Shown here: piece by piece, positions 43,081 through 55,935 of the stretch | Numbering within the stretch: position 1 is the first letter of the stretch | How the letters are laid out: each line of letters begins with the position of its first letter | DNA from: Beaufortia kweichowensis | Lineage: Eukaryota; Chordata; Actinopteri; Cypriniformes; Gastromyzontidae | Reading direction: 5' to 3' | DNA: 64,000 bases | Assembly: GCA_019155185.1 (NCBI GenBank) | Contig: CM032813.1 | Coordinates: 11,310,645 to 11,374,644, forward strand | The notes under the pieces: model-generated | The model's database searches: none | Seen by the model: only the letters and a program-made list of their open reading frames with translations | What the model was told of the DNA's origin: nothing | Translations under genes and position numbers: made by a program

Positions 43081-46000
43081 GACCAAAACACTTTACAATT
43101 GGTAAGAAGGCAATCCAGCCTAATGTGAATTATAATTAATTGCATATAATTGTAACTATAATGCTATTTAAAATGTAGTTTGTGCTTCATAAACCGATAC
43201 TTAATACGTAATAACTACAATTCTTTTAAAAACCTTTTGATGACATTTGTTGTATTTATTTAAAATATTACAATTAAATAAATTGCTGAAATATATTTAT
43301 TAAGTTATTTAAATATTAAAATACATCTTATCAAAAATAATACCCAATCACTATTTACAGGTTAAATTTAGTCGATTGAAACAAATAACATTAGCATTTG
43401 TACAAGTAAATGTGGCATTTGCACGTTTAGGCACTTTTTCAGTAGATTCATTTTAGGACGGTAATGGCAATTCCAGAGACTTGATAAACACTCAACCTCT
43501 TGGGTTTTGTGCTTAAACTCAACAGCCATGTGCTCCTATGTGCAACTGTCTGTGGATTACAATCTTAAGATAACTGCCTTTCACAAAACTGAGTAGTAAA
43601 ACACGCACATCTAAATGTTTCCTCTTCCAAATTTTTCCGGTCTGAAATGTCAAGACGTTAAGAGAACCACAGAAGTCCAGACAAGATCTGGAAGGCCAAA
43701 TGCAATCTCTAATAGAACTGTTTATAGACTTTCCTGGAACGAAAAAAGCATGTGAGAAGTTTTATCTGGTGCCCTGTGGTCCTCTGCCCAGCGGTGCTCA
43801 AACAAACATGATCCAAATGAAAGAAACATCAAAATGAAACCTTACTCGCAATCTCCATTACAAACCGTCTAAAGTGTACGTCACAACATTTAGGTAAGCC
43901 ACATAATAGATTAAATAGAAGAAAAATAGATTCCCTTGGCACCAAACATCATATCATAAGAAGCATTTTATTAAAATAATGTCTTGGTTAAGCATACAGA
44001 GAAATACATTTTGGCTCAGAATGCTCTGTGTGGACAGAAGGAACAACAGATTTTACTTGTGCATGAACAGATTTTGCAATCTCTACGGCATAATACAAGA
44101 ATTTTATTGCTTTCAATGAGGAAATCTTTTATATATAGAAACAGTTCGAGGAGTCCCAGTTGTGTGCAGCTGTTGTCTGGCAGGGAGATGAAGACAGCAA
44201 TGCTTTGACCTTCACTTTAACACCAGTGAATGACATTAATGAAGGGACACCTGTCTGTTATCATACAAATGGTCAGTGAACTGTTAAAGGTAACACAGGT
44301 GTGAGATTAAACACACACATGAAAGCTTCATTTATAAGATCTGTACATCTCTATGAGGCCTGCAGAAAAGTGTGCTTTAGCATTCCCATTGATGTCAATG
44401 AAAGTTGACATCAATCAAAATAAAACTATTTTATTATTTATTAATATATATTAAAAATAAAAACAACATAAATATAAAACCATAAATCAAAAATGTTAAA
44501 TAACAATGTTGTTTATTTTGTAACACTGATTTTATGACAAGTGCAGTAAGCAACGCATTGCCACATCTGCCTTGTCCCCACCTTACATCTGCACATGACA
44601 GCAGTGCAAATTATCATAACTGATGGACAACTATGCCAGGGAAAAGACAACAGCTGTCTGGTGCTGAAAAGTGAAAAAAGCCAAAAATTAAAAATGGGAA
44701 AAAAGCCACTCTCACATGAGTTAGTTTGAGCTGTATTGAAGTTCCCTGCGTGCAATTAATTAAAAGTGTAACAATTAGAGCATAAGATTATATCCACATG
44801 ACATAAACATCTTTTGCTTTTGTTAATAGGCAACTGTGATAACACACTGACACTTTTCCTTAAATAGTGATTGGTTGAGAGATATTCTTTTATTATCATT
44901 CTTACAGTACATTAACTTTGTGAAGAATACAATAGTGTTTATATAACTGTTTGTTTTCTACCTAACTTTCCACAAATAGAGCCCTTATCAAACATATTAT
45001 GCTTGTATTTGAAAAGCTTTTTTGTTAGTTGTCTTCATTGATGCACTCTTGAGCCATCTGTTATTGTGTGTTTAAACATTTATGATCAAACATACATGTT
45101 CTGTATTGTTAACAACTGCACAACTATCAACTTTGGCATTAGCAGTATTGTAAGACAAATTTGTTAATTAATATCAAGTGTTAATTAATATCATATTTAT
45201 GTTTTACCAGAATAAACATCATGCTAGTTAACATAGATTAACAGCAGTTCAACTTTTCCAACAGCGCAAAGCATCCTGTTCAAAAAGTTCCTGATCGACG
45301 TCCAGTTAAACCACATCTACATGTCTAATACCACCTACAGATTCTTGAATTTCTTCTGTGTTGATGGCTGTAAGTAATACTGGCTCAGGTCAGTTGCTTT
45401 AAATGTACGGATAGGTACAGATGTTTTAAATGAATCAGATAATCCACTTTGTGCCTTTGACAAATTACTTACGGCGTTTGGTTTATGTTGTGCTCTACAA
45501 TAACACTGATCCTTGATTTTTATATGAACCTGATATCTGTAAAGTTATACATGTTGTAAACTAAAGTAACATCTACCAGCTAGGCCTGCAGCTGAGCTGT
45601 ACACAGCTTTAATGGATTGGACAGCTAAGCTGTGACAACCTAGGATTCATCAAGATTTGTCTGGCTAATCAAGGATGTTTTCATGAGGCCACACATCGGG
45701 CAAATCAGCGGCCCCAAGCCAACATGGTTTTTTTAGGGTGATGTCATAATGGAAGCAGTGTGGAATGTATTTTTTTCTTGAAAAGCATGTGCGATAAGTT
45801 CCTAATGAAAGTTTAAAATGTCCCTTTTACACTTTGGATTTGGAAACTACACCATGCAGTAGAACTTAAACTTTCCGGGGTCAAAAAGTATCTTTTTCAA
45901 TACTGCTACAAGTAGCCATGTATTCTGACATTTTTGCAAGCGACACATAAACTGCAAATATTTCATTTTATAATAGTTTTGCTGGGAAACAATTTTTGAA

Positions 46001-49000
46001 GGCCTCCTAAAGTATAAATTTGACTTTCTGCTACTTTTTAGTTAATATAGTAGTTAGTCACATGTAATTTGACTAAAGCCAAAAGGTGATTGGCTTAAAA
46101 CCTGCATTTTCCATTTTTTTGCCCATTGAGAGAGTTGAATTGAGTGCCCATGAGCAAATATAGCAGCAATCAAGTCCCATTACTTCGAGGAGTCTAGTAG
46201 CAGCCGAGCAGATAATTGTAATGCTAACAGATATCTTTCTGCAGGTATACAGACCTAATTTCCCATTAAATCCAATTCAAAAGCTTGTTGCACTAATTGG
46301 CCTATAATTTGCATGTACATGTAAATGCTGGTTCTTGTTAGCATACGTTATGTCCGACACCCGCAATTGCACTTCTAGTTCCAGTTTATAAAAAATGTCA
46401 TACAGTAAAGGGAATTCCCTATTTCCTAGTTCCACAGACAATAACAGAATTCATTTGTTTACAAATTCTGTCACTCCCTGTAACCGCTGTGTCCCAGTTA
46501 CACTTCTTTCATCCAGGGAACGCTGCATACTCAGAGATGTCAAATGTGTATGTATAGCTATCTACCTCCAGGCAGTAATATGCAGGCCCTAAAGGTTTGG
46601 CCCTATATGCAGCTTTATGCATCGAATCCATATCAAGCCTTCTCATTCAATTCTGTCGCAGAGGGCTCAGTTATTATATTCTTTGCCCTGCCAGGCTGTA
46701 CGGCTTTTGCTAAAGCCAAGAAAACAATCGTAGGAGGATGTCTGCAAAGATGTGTGGAAAAGTGGGCTGCTGCTGACAGCCTTGCTTGCAGATGAAGGTC
46801 TTTAATGCATGGCTCAGGTGACATGCCAGAGCAGGGAAGGAGAGAGAGTCGACGCCAATGTCGTTTCGTGCGTTTCTGACCCACTGAAGTGTTTACTCAC
46901 TGCTGGCCAATCCGATACATGTGACAGAAGGCTGCTGTTGACTGTCATTTCATTTACCATGTGAATGACTCGTTTGCGCTCATGAAACCTTTGGGTGTGT
47001 GTGTAAATGACATAGAGAGTGGAAGATTATATTTGCCATCCACGTCACTAGAGAGAGCAAGAAAACTAATAGGGGCATGACAGAAAACACTCGTCACCTG
47101 CTGTGGACACGTTGCGTGACAAAATCAGGAAGGCTCAACAATCTTGTCTTTCAGTCTCATACCGGCTTCTGCAAGCTCAGAATAATGTAGATGCTCAGAG
47201 CATATGCCAAATACAGAGGCATTATTAGAATAAAGGTTTGATTTTATAAAAAAATGTTTCTCTAATTAAAACATTTAATGCACAGAGGTAATGAAAGTCA
47301 GACATTTTACGTCTGGCTCAATACCATCAGTTAGGGCGAGGCTACTTTTCTTGTTTAATCACCGTTTTTGCAAACTCTCATTTAGTCTTGCTTAATTCTA
47401 AAAGGCAACACCCACTTTTACAATCCAATTGATTTCCAAAAATGTTTAGCCTGATTTTAAATTCTGTTTTACTTGGAAATGCGTCACATTATGGAAACAA
47501 AATTAAACTTTCAAGATCCTTAAAAACACAGGAGTGTTACATTAAACATAGTAAAATACTTCATGTTAACAAAAGCAGGACTGTGTTGGAAAAGCTCACT
47601 AGTGAAATATAGCAGGCGTCATTGATTAAAGTGACATGTAGGGCTATAAAGTGAGGTAAAATCTTCATCTGGTCAGTTTAATAATATTCATACAGTATGT
47701 CAGAACTCTCACCCTGTTGGAGAAAATCTTTGCATTCAAGAATTCCACTTTGCTTTTCCCGGTGGAGAAAAAGTGTGCGTGGCTGATGGGAAATGATGTG
47801 TGCTCTGCAGAGAAACAGAAACCGCTCTCGGCAGCCTGCTATCCATCATGGGTGTCACTCTGAACACTGACTTTTTTCTACCGGCCCGCCTGTCTCCAGT
47901 GAGTCCGCTCTCCGCACCCTTTGAGCTTCTTTTTTTATTCGGTCGCTCTTGACTAAACCTCACTGTGTAATGGAGCAAATAGGCACAAAAATTAATAAAT
48001 AAAAATGCTCAACAACTGTAAATGAAAGTGGTAATTTGTCATGCATTTGCAATGTATAATCATTAGATGTTGCGTCCACTCCCCTGCAGTTTTGCAGACT
48101 TCAAGGAATTCATACACTTTGGGTTCTGTTGTCCCTAATATTTTAAAGAATTTGAGACTCATTATTTTCTGATTTATGTTTTCTAAATAAAATTATCCTA
48201 CTTAATGTAAAGAACATTCTCATTCTCAAAATCATTGCCTGCGTAAGGTCATGTCAAAGATTAAAATCATGGTGAAATTATTAGGTGAAATCAACATTTG
48301 ATGCTTGTTATCTCAGAATCCTTGTTTGCATAGGCAGGGTCACATTTAATATATTATGTCTAGACATGCTAAGAGTACATTCAAACACATCATATTATAT
48401 CGACATATAAAAATACTCTTTTTTAATTGACTTGCAAAACAACAAGCACAGCACATTTTAGTATCTACTGAAGATAAATGTTTAAGCTTCAGGTTTACTG
48501 GATAAAATATTAATGAAAAAATCATTAGTAATGCAAGATTAATTCCCTATTTTGTCATTTTTTATATTCTACAGTAATGTCATTGGTGAATTATACTAAT
48601 GAACAATGTGCATTTAGTGTGTAATTATTTCCTGGAGCAGCTTACACCATTTTATTGTTAGTCCTGATTCTGAATACATGCAATATGTATAATAATAGGT
48701 ACACTGTAGTGTAACATTTAACTTTTATAATCCATTACTGGACATCATGTTCGGTCATTTCTGTTAGAAACACATAGAATCTGGCCTAACAACACTTACT
48801 ATATGAAAAAGAAATGTCTGGCCATTTATAATGAAATACTGGGCATATGAAATGAAGATTTGAAGGCTACAGATTAATACTGATTTGGTTGCGAGTCCCT
48901 TACATCTGAAAAAATGGAGCCGCAGGCCATCCATGATGGTATAAATATTTATTTATTGCACCTCGGGTGCAATAACTTGTTGTACCTTTCCTATTTATAA

Positions 49001-52000
49001 TATTCTTTAAAGAATATTTGCCTGCTGCAAAATTTTCCAGCATTACAAATACTGCTTTCATCAAGCTACAGAGTTGAAGATGGTTGCACTTTTTCCCTAA
49101 TATTGTAGGGCTGTTTCACTTCTTTTAGGGTTTTTCCCATCTGTGCGATTGATTGTTCACATGGAAAGTATATGCTCTCTGGCAGTGCTGGGATGTGGTA
49201 GATCCCGCAAGGAAAAGAAAAAAGATGGTCCTTTGTGCCATTGTTCAGAAAGAAGGGTTTAGAGTAATTTGCTCTGCGTTGCTTATGAGATCGTTTCCCA
49301 GGAATTTTTAGACAGATTAAACCACTTGGAAATTTGCTGTATGCAGCCAGTACTGGAGAAGTCTTTCTGTAACAGATACTTTTACATTATAGAGAGAGCA
49401 GCAATGACACAAAACAATAAGGTATGCAACAAAACAGTAACATAATGTACAACGTATATATAATGCATATTGCAATGCATTTGCTGCAACAATTTGAATA
49501 GAAAAATGTGTCTTGTAAAATGTAAATATGTTATTGAATATTGAAAATGAATTGGAATATATCACACTTTTACATTGATTCTATAGTGATTCTATTACGT
49601 TCTACGTTTTCAGATTTATTAAACACATAGTCCATCGTGGGCAAAAAAAAAACCTACCTGAATTTTAAGATTGTCTGTGTATTTAACAGTGCTAGAAACA
49701 TGTTCAGAGTTAGAAGCCTAACTCAATCCACAGTTTAACTAACATGGGCCATAGGCTCCACCCCTGAAGTTGGCAACGCTAAGATATGCCCCAAGACATA
49801 TTTTCATCCACAGCAGAATTTTAATTAATACATAATATCCCCAGTCCAAACACATACAATTCAAGTGAAAAACCTGAGGTAGACATTTGATTGAGAACCA
49901 CGCAAAAAGTTTTCCTTGTTTAAATCGCCTGTTTAAACAGCCTCAACAGTACCAGCCATTAACATGCGGATGGCATAGATTACAATTCAGCTTCACAGAT
50001 ATGACAAAGAAACTGATAATTTTGAACACAATAAGTTGTGTTCAGTCCAAAAAAATTGACTGAACTGTTGAAGTAAGTCTGAATCTCAGCAAATGGATTT
50101 CTCCAGCATAAAGATGGAAAGATTCAAAGATGGTTCACAAAAGGTGCTGGAAATCACTCTGAAAATACAATGAGTAATAAAACAGCTCTTTTTTGGGCTA
50201 GGCCTATTATATTAAGCTGCCACTTTTGTAGTATTTCTTCAGTCACAGGGTCAAGTTACCATGGCGTTCTCAAAAACAGTTCATTTTAGGCTGAATGCAT
50301 TCTCACAGTATTTGCAGTGTGCACGTTAAGCATAATCGTCTGTCTACCTCATACAACGCGTTCCCGAGCAGATTTCCATAGATTACACACTAAATTGCAT
50401 TTTGGAAGAAAGCCACTGAAGGAGATGTTGTTTTCTTTGGCACCGTCCTCGTACCCTTAAAGCTGGACAGCTCTCTAGAGCAAACCTACACTACACGCAA
50501 AACTCATATGTGAAACCCACTGTGAGACTGTGGACGCTTAACAAAGCAAACAGTTGAACGAGTCCAAAAACAGCCCAAATCTAAAAAAGGATCTGGGGAA
50601 ACGTATTTCTCAGTATGTTAAGAAGAATTAGTTTGCATTAAAAATGCATAACCAACCCAAATTAAACAACCTTCTTCTTACGTTATACACTAACCCCTAG
50701 TGTGAACTACATTTAGTTTGGGTAAGGACATACCAATGGCTGGTGCAGGTCTACCAAGATGACAGCTGTTGATTTAGACACCAGTCATAACAGCTGTCTC
50801 CAACTTAAAAAATGTATATATGGGGAAAGACCCAAGAGGACCCTACTGATGAAAAAGACGCATAAACCCACCTGCAGTGCACCAAAAGCACACCTGGAAG
50901 TGCCATAACCATTTGGGAGAATATCCTGTTGACACATAAGTATAAACTGCTTCACAGTTAATTATGTAAGATGGTTGGCTAGGTCAATGACAGCCCTATG
51001 AAATGCTTTATGTGCATTATGTGCATCCCCTTTTTAAAACAGCCATTAGTTTTTAGTTTACATTAGCTGCGGTTGTGATTTGTTAACACCAAAAGTTCAT
51101 ATTTTGCCTTCGATAAATGACGTGTGTTTTACTCTTGATAAACACCAGGCACTACTAATATTGATGTGTTGGTATAAGATGTGCGATGCCATTTAGATCC
51201 ACTGACAACACATAGCTCATAAGCCTTTGTATATTAAACTCATGGCAAAAACCTGGCGCACGCTCACAGATTAATAGAGTGTTGCTGTCAGCCTGTTGTT
51301 ATGAATATTTAGTGCTCCAATAGCTTTATAATCACCATTAAATGTATAAATAAAAAATTATAAAAGTAAAAATCTTATTATATATTTATTGTATATGCGT
51401 TTACAGCACTAAATGTGCATATGGTATTTTTATTATATCCGAGTTATGGATTTTCTTCTGGACACACTTTCCCCTATTTATTTTTATTTTTTCACTCTTT
51501 CTATCTTTATCTCTTTCTTGCTATCGTGCGCACCACCGAACTACTTTCCAAATGGGCTGTATTGACTGATTTTACTAATGACGTTCCTAAGGGAGGACCT
51601 GCTCTGCTAAAGGGTGGACATATAGCCATGAGCTCCTGGATTTTTTAGGGTCATTAAAATAAAACACGGTTTTCCTTTTGTTGAAGAGAAACAGGAAACT
51701 TCAATTTGTCAAAGCACCACTATGCTGTTAATTTACATATTGTCCAACTGTCCCTAATGATTAATGTGTTTCTCAAAGTGCAAACTAGAGCTTACAAATG
51801 ATTTCATCCTTCAGGAAAGCTGAGGAAAAGTGGTTTCATAAAAGCTGGTATTATCACAGGAATGATAAATGAAGAAAATCTCTGGACTTACTGTGATACT
51901 GGGTTGGGATCATCTAATAATATTGTATTTACATGCACTGGTAAAATTAAAACTTGTGTCCTTGTACTTGTACTATGTACTTGTGTCTTTGTTACTTTAT

Positions 52001-52120
52001 TACTAATTATAGTATTTGTTGGAGGATATGTACATATGTAGACAGTTTATGCATTGATACAATGTAGTGTTTTTTAATTAATGTACATATATATATATAT
52101 TAATTAAAAGAATACAATAT
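43081..52120. other. Long spacer, no gene seen
   Basis: Nine kilobases of AT-rich sequence. Frames are all under 85 codons and have no recognisable domain. No tRNA, LTR or transposon ends were identified. Small items: a perfect 11-bp inverted repeat at 44,388-44,398 and 44,405-44,415 (attgatgtcaa / ttgacatcaat), and less AT-biased islands at 45,600-45,750, 46,140-46,330 and 46,860-47,060 that could be conserved noncoding elements. Confidence 0.5.
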
Positions 52121-52312
52121 CCCTTACGAAAATGAACCATGGTTTTACTGTACTAAAAGTGTAGTAACCATGGCTTTTTGGCGTATTGGTTACTATTGAA
52201 AAAAACATGGGTTTACAACAGTAACTATGTTTTTACCAGTTATATAAGTTATTTTGTGGTAACCATGGTTTTACCATACTGTAGTAACACCATGGTTAAT
52301 TTTTCGTAAGGG
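52121..52312. repeat. MITE with CCCTTACGAAAA inverted ends
   Basis: 192 bp. The left end cccttacgaaaatgaaccatgg pairs with the right end ccatggttaatttttcgtaaggg as its reverse complement. Repeated ccatggtt / aaccatgg palindromes and 'gtagtaac' boxes occur inside. AT flanks both ends, so a TA- or AT-type duplication is possible but not resolvable. No coding capacity; superfamily unknown. Confidence 0.75.
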
Positions 52313-53965
52313 ATTGAAACATTTCCACAAATAGTCATAGACATTTAAGAACAATTGTATACATTTAATGTTATAGAATTGTATAAAAAAGGTTAGAAAA
52401 TATTGAATTGTATATTTGTAAATAAAATATATTCACACATTATATACAGTTTTATATAAAACATAATTTCCGTTGGGCCCAGCAAAATAAAAAAGCATGA
52501 CGAGGTTCCACTTCAGTTCCACACATTTAAAAACACTTTCCTAGTATATTCTTACATGAATTCTCAACCATAGATTGAGAAAGCACAGAGGCCTTTGTAA
52601 AAGTGATTGAAATTGAGCTGAACTCATAGAGAATTGAAAGCGTGTGAGGATTGTATGTGAATTGTCAGTCTCTCCTGAGTGGATGTCCACAGGTCCCTCT
52701 CATCTGCTCGTGAGCAGAGTGTGAAATATCACAGTCTAAAACTCTCATGAGACCTGATTTCTGCTGTAGCAGCTCCTTTAAGACCTGACATTTAAAACAA
52801 TACACTGCAGATGGACAGATCAGCTGTCGTCCAAACAGTGTTTTCTTACATTTTATTATCATTTTGTCAGAAGAGATTGTAACTGTATAGACCTTTGGAC
52901 AAAATGTTATATTACTATGATGAAAAGTGGTACCTTAACATGGATGTGAAACTTTATTTATATAGATAGGAGATGTGGACAGATCTGACACACACATTTG
53001 GTCCCCACATACTCCAGAGTTGACCAGGACCATGTGCATGCACACACACACACACAAGATTTCTACTGCAATAAAGATAGCCATGCTACAATGTTGTGGA
53101 AATTGGTGTTTGATTGCTAAGGTGTTCACATGTGGATTTTGGCATGTTTCTAGACTATTTTGTGCAATTTCTAAGGCATTTGGTGCCAGAATTTTATGAA
53201 CGCTTACAAGCCCAGGTTGATAGCCCACTCCCAAATCTCTATAGTTCCTGCACCCAAAGTAAGAGGGCTGTCTTTCACAGACTAAAGTTTCCCTCGGGCC
53301 ATCTTCCTGTTTGTGTTCGCACTGGCAGAAGTACCTATAAAGCTGCGTAAGCCGGCCGGCAGTGTGAAATTTTAAAGAATATAAACAACTGAACGACATG
53401 TAATTGGAGCTGTGTTTCTGTTGTCTATAGGCTTACATTAAAGTGGAGATGTAAAGTAGATTGAAATTTAATACGACAATATTTAGTGCTTTCTATCACC
53501 AATGTGGAGAATAAAACACAACACAAAGACAAAGGTGACAGTTAAATACCGCTAACGTTAGCTTTCTGCATGTTTATGTTTTAAATACAGTTTTAAATAC
53601 TGTTCTTTGGCATGTGTTCAGTCGGTTAGTATACACTTGCACTACAGTAAGTTCCTGTAAGTTCCAGTAAGTGCTGGGTTAGACCCCACTCCAAAGTAGG
53701 AGCTTTTCAGTCCCGCTGAAAGGCCTTCCTGGATAAAATCCTGCAAACAATCCAGGAAATAGAGTTCCTGCAATGGAAATGGCCCTAGTGATATTCTGGT
53801 CACTGGAAATGGCCTTGGATCCCCCATTTACTGTATTAAATCTGTTGGATCCCTCATTCAATTAAATCTGTTAAATTAGTTTTAAGTTTTATCTTCTGCT
53901 GTAAGTCACTTAAGTCAAAAAAAGGACACCTGAACTCAACACGGCACAGAGATGTATATCATTCA
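52313..53965. other. Spacer, no gene seen
   Basis: Contains a (CA)n microsatellite at about 53,038-53,057 and overlapping frames up to 154 codons on the minus strand (52,935-53,399). Those carry no recognisable domain and look like chance. Confidence 0.45.
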
Positions 53966-55358
53966 TACACTCTAAACCCAGATTTTGTATTAATGAAACA
54001 TTTTAAGTGGTCATTACTCATTCTTTGTCGTTTTAAAAAAAAACGTTGTCACTTCTAAATCTAATTAGTTGTTTGCACTATTCAGGTGAAATATTGAGTG
54101 CAATGATCATGTTAAGTAGAGACAACTTAGTATGTTACGCTTCTGTAAGGGAGGGGAGGGGCCTATTGAAACAGGTCGTGACGTGAGCAGCAGAGTGCTG
54201 TCTGAAGAGTACTGATCTTTGGAGTTTTGAAAGCAGCTTGAAACGGTGAGTGTCTAATCTACAGAAATCTTTATGACAAAAATAATTAGCCTAAAACAGT
54301 TGTTAGTTAAACGTTAATAAGTTAATTGTTAATAAGTTAATGTAGTGTTAATGTGACGATCGATGCTAGTTTTTTTCTTCTCTGTCGGTTCACAGTTTAA
54401 CATTTAAATGAGCTATTTCTGTCAGGTCAAATTTTACAAGGTCAGCCAGTGTGTTTCTACATGTTCACAGTTTACCTACAACGTTTGTATTTCGTTGGCA
54501 TAAGGTTTTTTTCATATAACAGTGTGTGTATGCATATACATATACTTGTCGCTAACACTAGCATATGTGTTGTGTATTAAGATAACCGTTCAAAAATATT
54601 TCATAAAGTTTCTTTTGAAACTTAATATTTTTTGTTTGTTTGTTTATAGTAGTAACTTAAACTGTTTAAAAGATGTAGTCATTAGCAGATGTTCAGTAAC
54701 AGTGGAATTGTATCTGCAAGTGATTTGCTAATCTAAAAGTTTTCTTATGCTCTGTTTTCACAGGTTCTTTTGAAGATGCAGTGTTCTGTATGTTAAAACT
54801 GCATATTGTTGCTCTATTGATACAAGTTAACAGTTGTCAACTCAAAAGTTGTCAACAGTTTGTGCAGGAATGTGTGCATGTGTTGTCTTTTCACTTTATT
54901 TTCATCCAGTTTATTGCTTGTCTGCATATTGTTGAATAATGTATGTTCCTCTAAACAATTTACAATTGTTAACATGCAAAAAGTTTGGCAAGTTTAAGAG
55001 GCTGAGTACATTGCAGTGTGTCCTGTTTTTTGTCAACAATAATAAAAAATTAAAAAATTGAAATGTTGTTTAATTTCTTCGAGATTTTATTTATTAATTC
55101 AGTCCAAGAAGTATAATTTAAATTATAAGACATTACTTAAATATAACATTTATTTCTACTTAAAATCATTTGTTTAACTTAATAGTTATTTTATAAAACT
55201 TATGCTCAACTTGATTTGTCTATTGCACAGCTTAAAATTCTATGTTCATACAACTTAACCTGTTTAGTTTCATCCCGTGTAAAAACTAAAATTGTTTAGT
55301 GCAACGGGTTTTCTACGCAAATTTCTAGTAATGTCAACTAATCCGGGTTAAGAGTGTA
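53966..55358 (+). mobile_element. 1.39-kb terminal-inverted-repeat element, complete copy
   Basis: The left end tacactctaaaccca pairs with the right end gggttaagagtgta (inverted). The same sequence occurs in reverse orientation at 55,455-55,519, 60,584-61,103 and 63,905 to about 63,972, so it is a mobile repeat rather than unique DNA. It has no transposase frame. It contains a splice-donor-like site (54,246), an acceptor-like site (54,763) and AATAAA (55,041), suggesting a spliced noncoding transcript. Superfamily and target duplication not determined. Confidence 0.65.
54164..55062 (+). ncRNA. Possible spliced noncoding transcript of the TIR element
   Basis: A GC-rich segment (54,145-54,245; gggaggggaggggcc and cgtgacgtgagcagcagag) ends in aaacg|gtgagtg, a good donor. 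At 54,751-54,763 comes tctgttttcacag|gttc, a good acceptor with a pyrimidine tract, then an exon-like segment with AATAAA at 55,041-55,046. No frame above 70 codons exists in either putative exon. Exon structure is inferred from sites only. Confidence 0.3.
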
Positions 55359-55361
55359 CAG

Positions 55362-55454
55362 GTACACTCTTAACCCAGATGTTTTTGAGAATACGTTTTA
55401 TAAAATAACTATTAAGTTAAACAAATGATTTTAAGTAGAAATAAATGTTATATG
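55362..55454 (-). repeat. Extra fragment of the TIR element
   Basis: tacactcttaacccag, then gttttataaaataactatta and 'ttaagtagaaataaatgtta' match the segment at about 60,697-60,776 of the inverted copy. This is a 93-bp partial copy between the complete plus copy and the interrupted minus copy. Confidence 0.6.
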
Positions 55455-55519
55455 TCACTCTTAACCCGGATTAGTTGACAAACCCGTTGCACTAAACAAT
55501 TTTAGTTTTTACACGGGAT

Positions 55520-55913
55520 TGTTACGGATACGCCAGGCTCGCTACTCACTCAATCACAACGCACCCAATCACAACGCTCCCCCTCTCCGGAGTTCTGATC
55601 ACCACCACCTGACCATCATCACCGCACTAGTATAAAGGACACTCACCCACTACCAGTCACTGTCCAGTCTACTATTTTGTTACCCGGACTCTTACCTGTG
55701 TTAGCGATCGTCTCCCAGTGGATTTATCTTTGTCTCGTCTTCAGTGTGTCTCCTTCGTCATCTTCTCGTCTTCTGTGTTCCCCAAAGTTCATCTGCACTC
55801 CAAGGACAGTATTTGTTTAAGTTACTTACCTGTTTATTTATCATTCTGTGTTTTTGTTTAATTAAAGATACCTTTCTGGCATCCGCTGACTCCGTCCCTT
55901 CTGTTCTGTGACA
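55520..55913 (+). repeat. 5' LTR of the sushi-like element
   Basis: 394 bp with a TATA box (tataaagg, 55,631-55,638) and attaaagata near the 3' end as a weak polyadenylation signal. The predicted transcript start is about 55,662. Confidence 0.95.
55631..55638 (+). promoter_or_regulatory. TATA box of the sushi-like element
   Basis: TATAAAGG, 31 bases before GTCCAGTCT at 55,662, the predicted RNA 5' end and self-primer. Confidence 0.7.
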
Positions 55914-55915
55914 GA

Positions 55916-55924
55916 AGACTGGAC
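55916..55924 (+). other. Self-priming site
   Basis: AGACTGGAC, starting two bases after the 5' LTR, is the exact reverse complement of GTCCAGTCT at 55,662-55,670. The distance of the latter from the TATA box fits the RNA 5' end. This is the Tf1/sushi self-priming layout. Confidence 0.7.
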
Positions 55925-55935
55925 CCAACAACATA

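Noticed and set aside
53038..53057. CA dinucleotide run as a candidate regulatory Z-DNA element
   Set aside because: A short ordinary microsatellite; nothing else supports a function.
52935..53399. 154-codon minus-strand frame with Cys/His clusters
   Set aside because: No recognisable domain, overlaps a CA microsatellite and other frames of similar length; probably chance.
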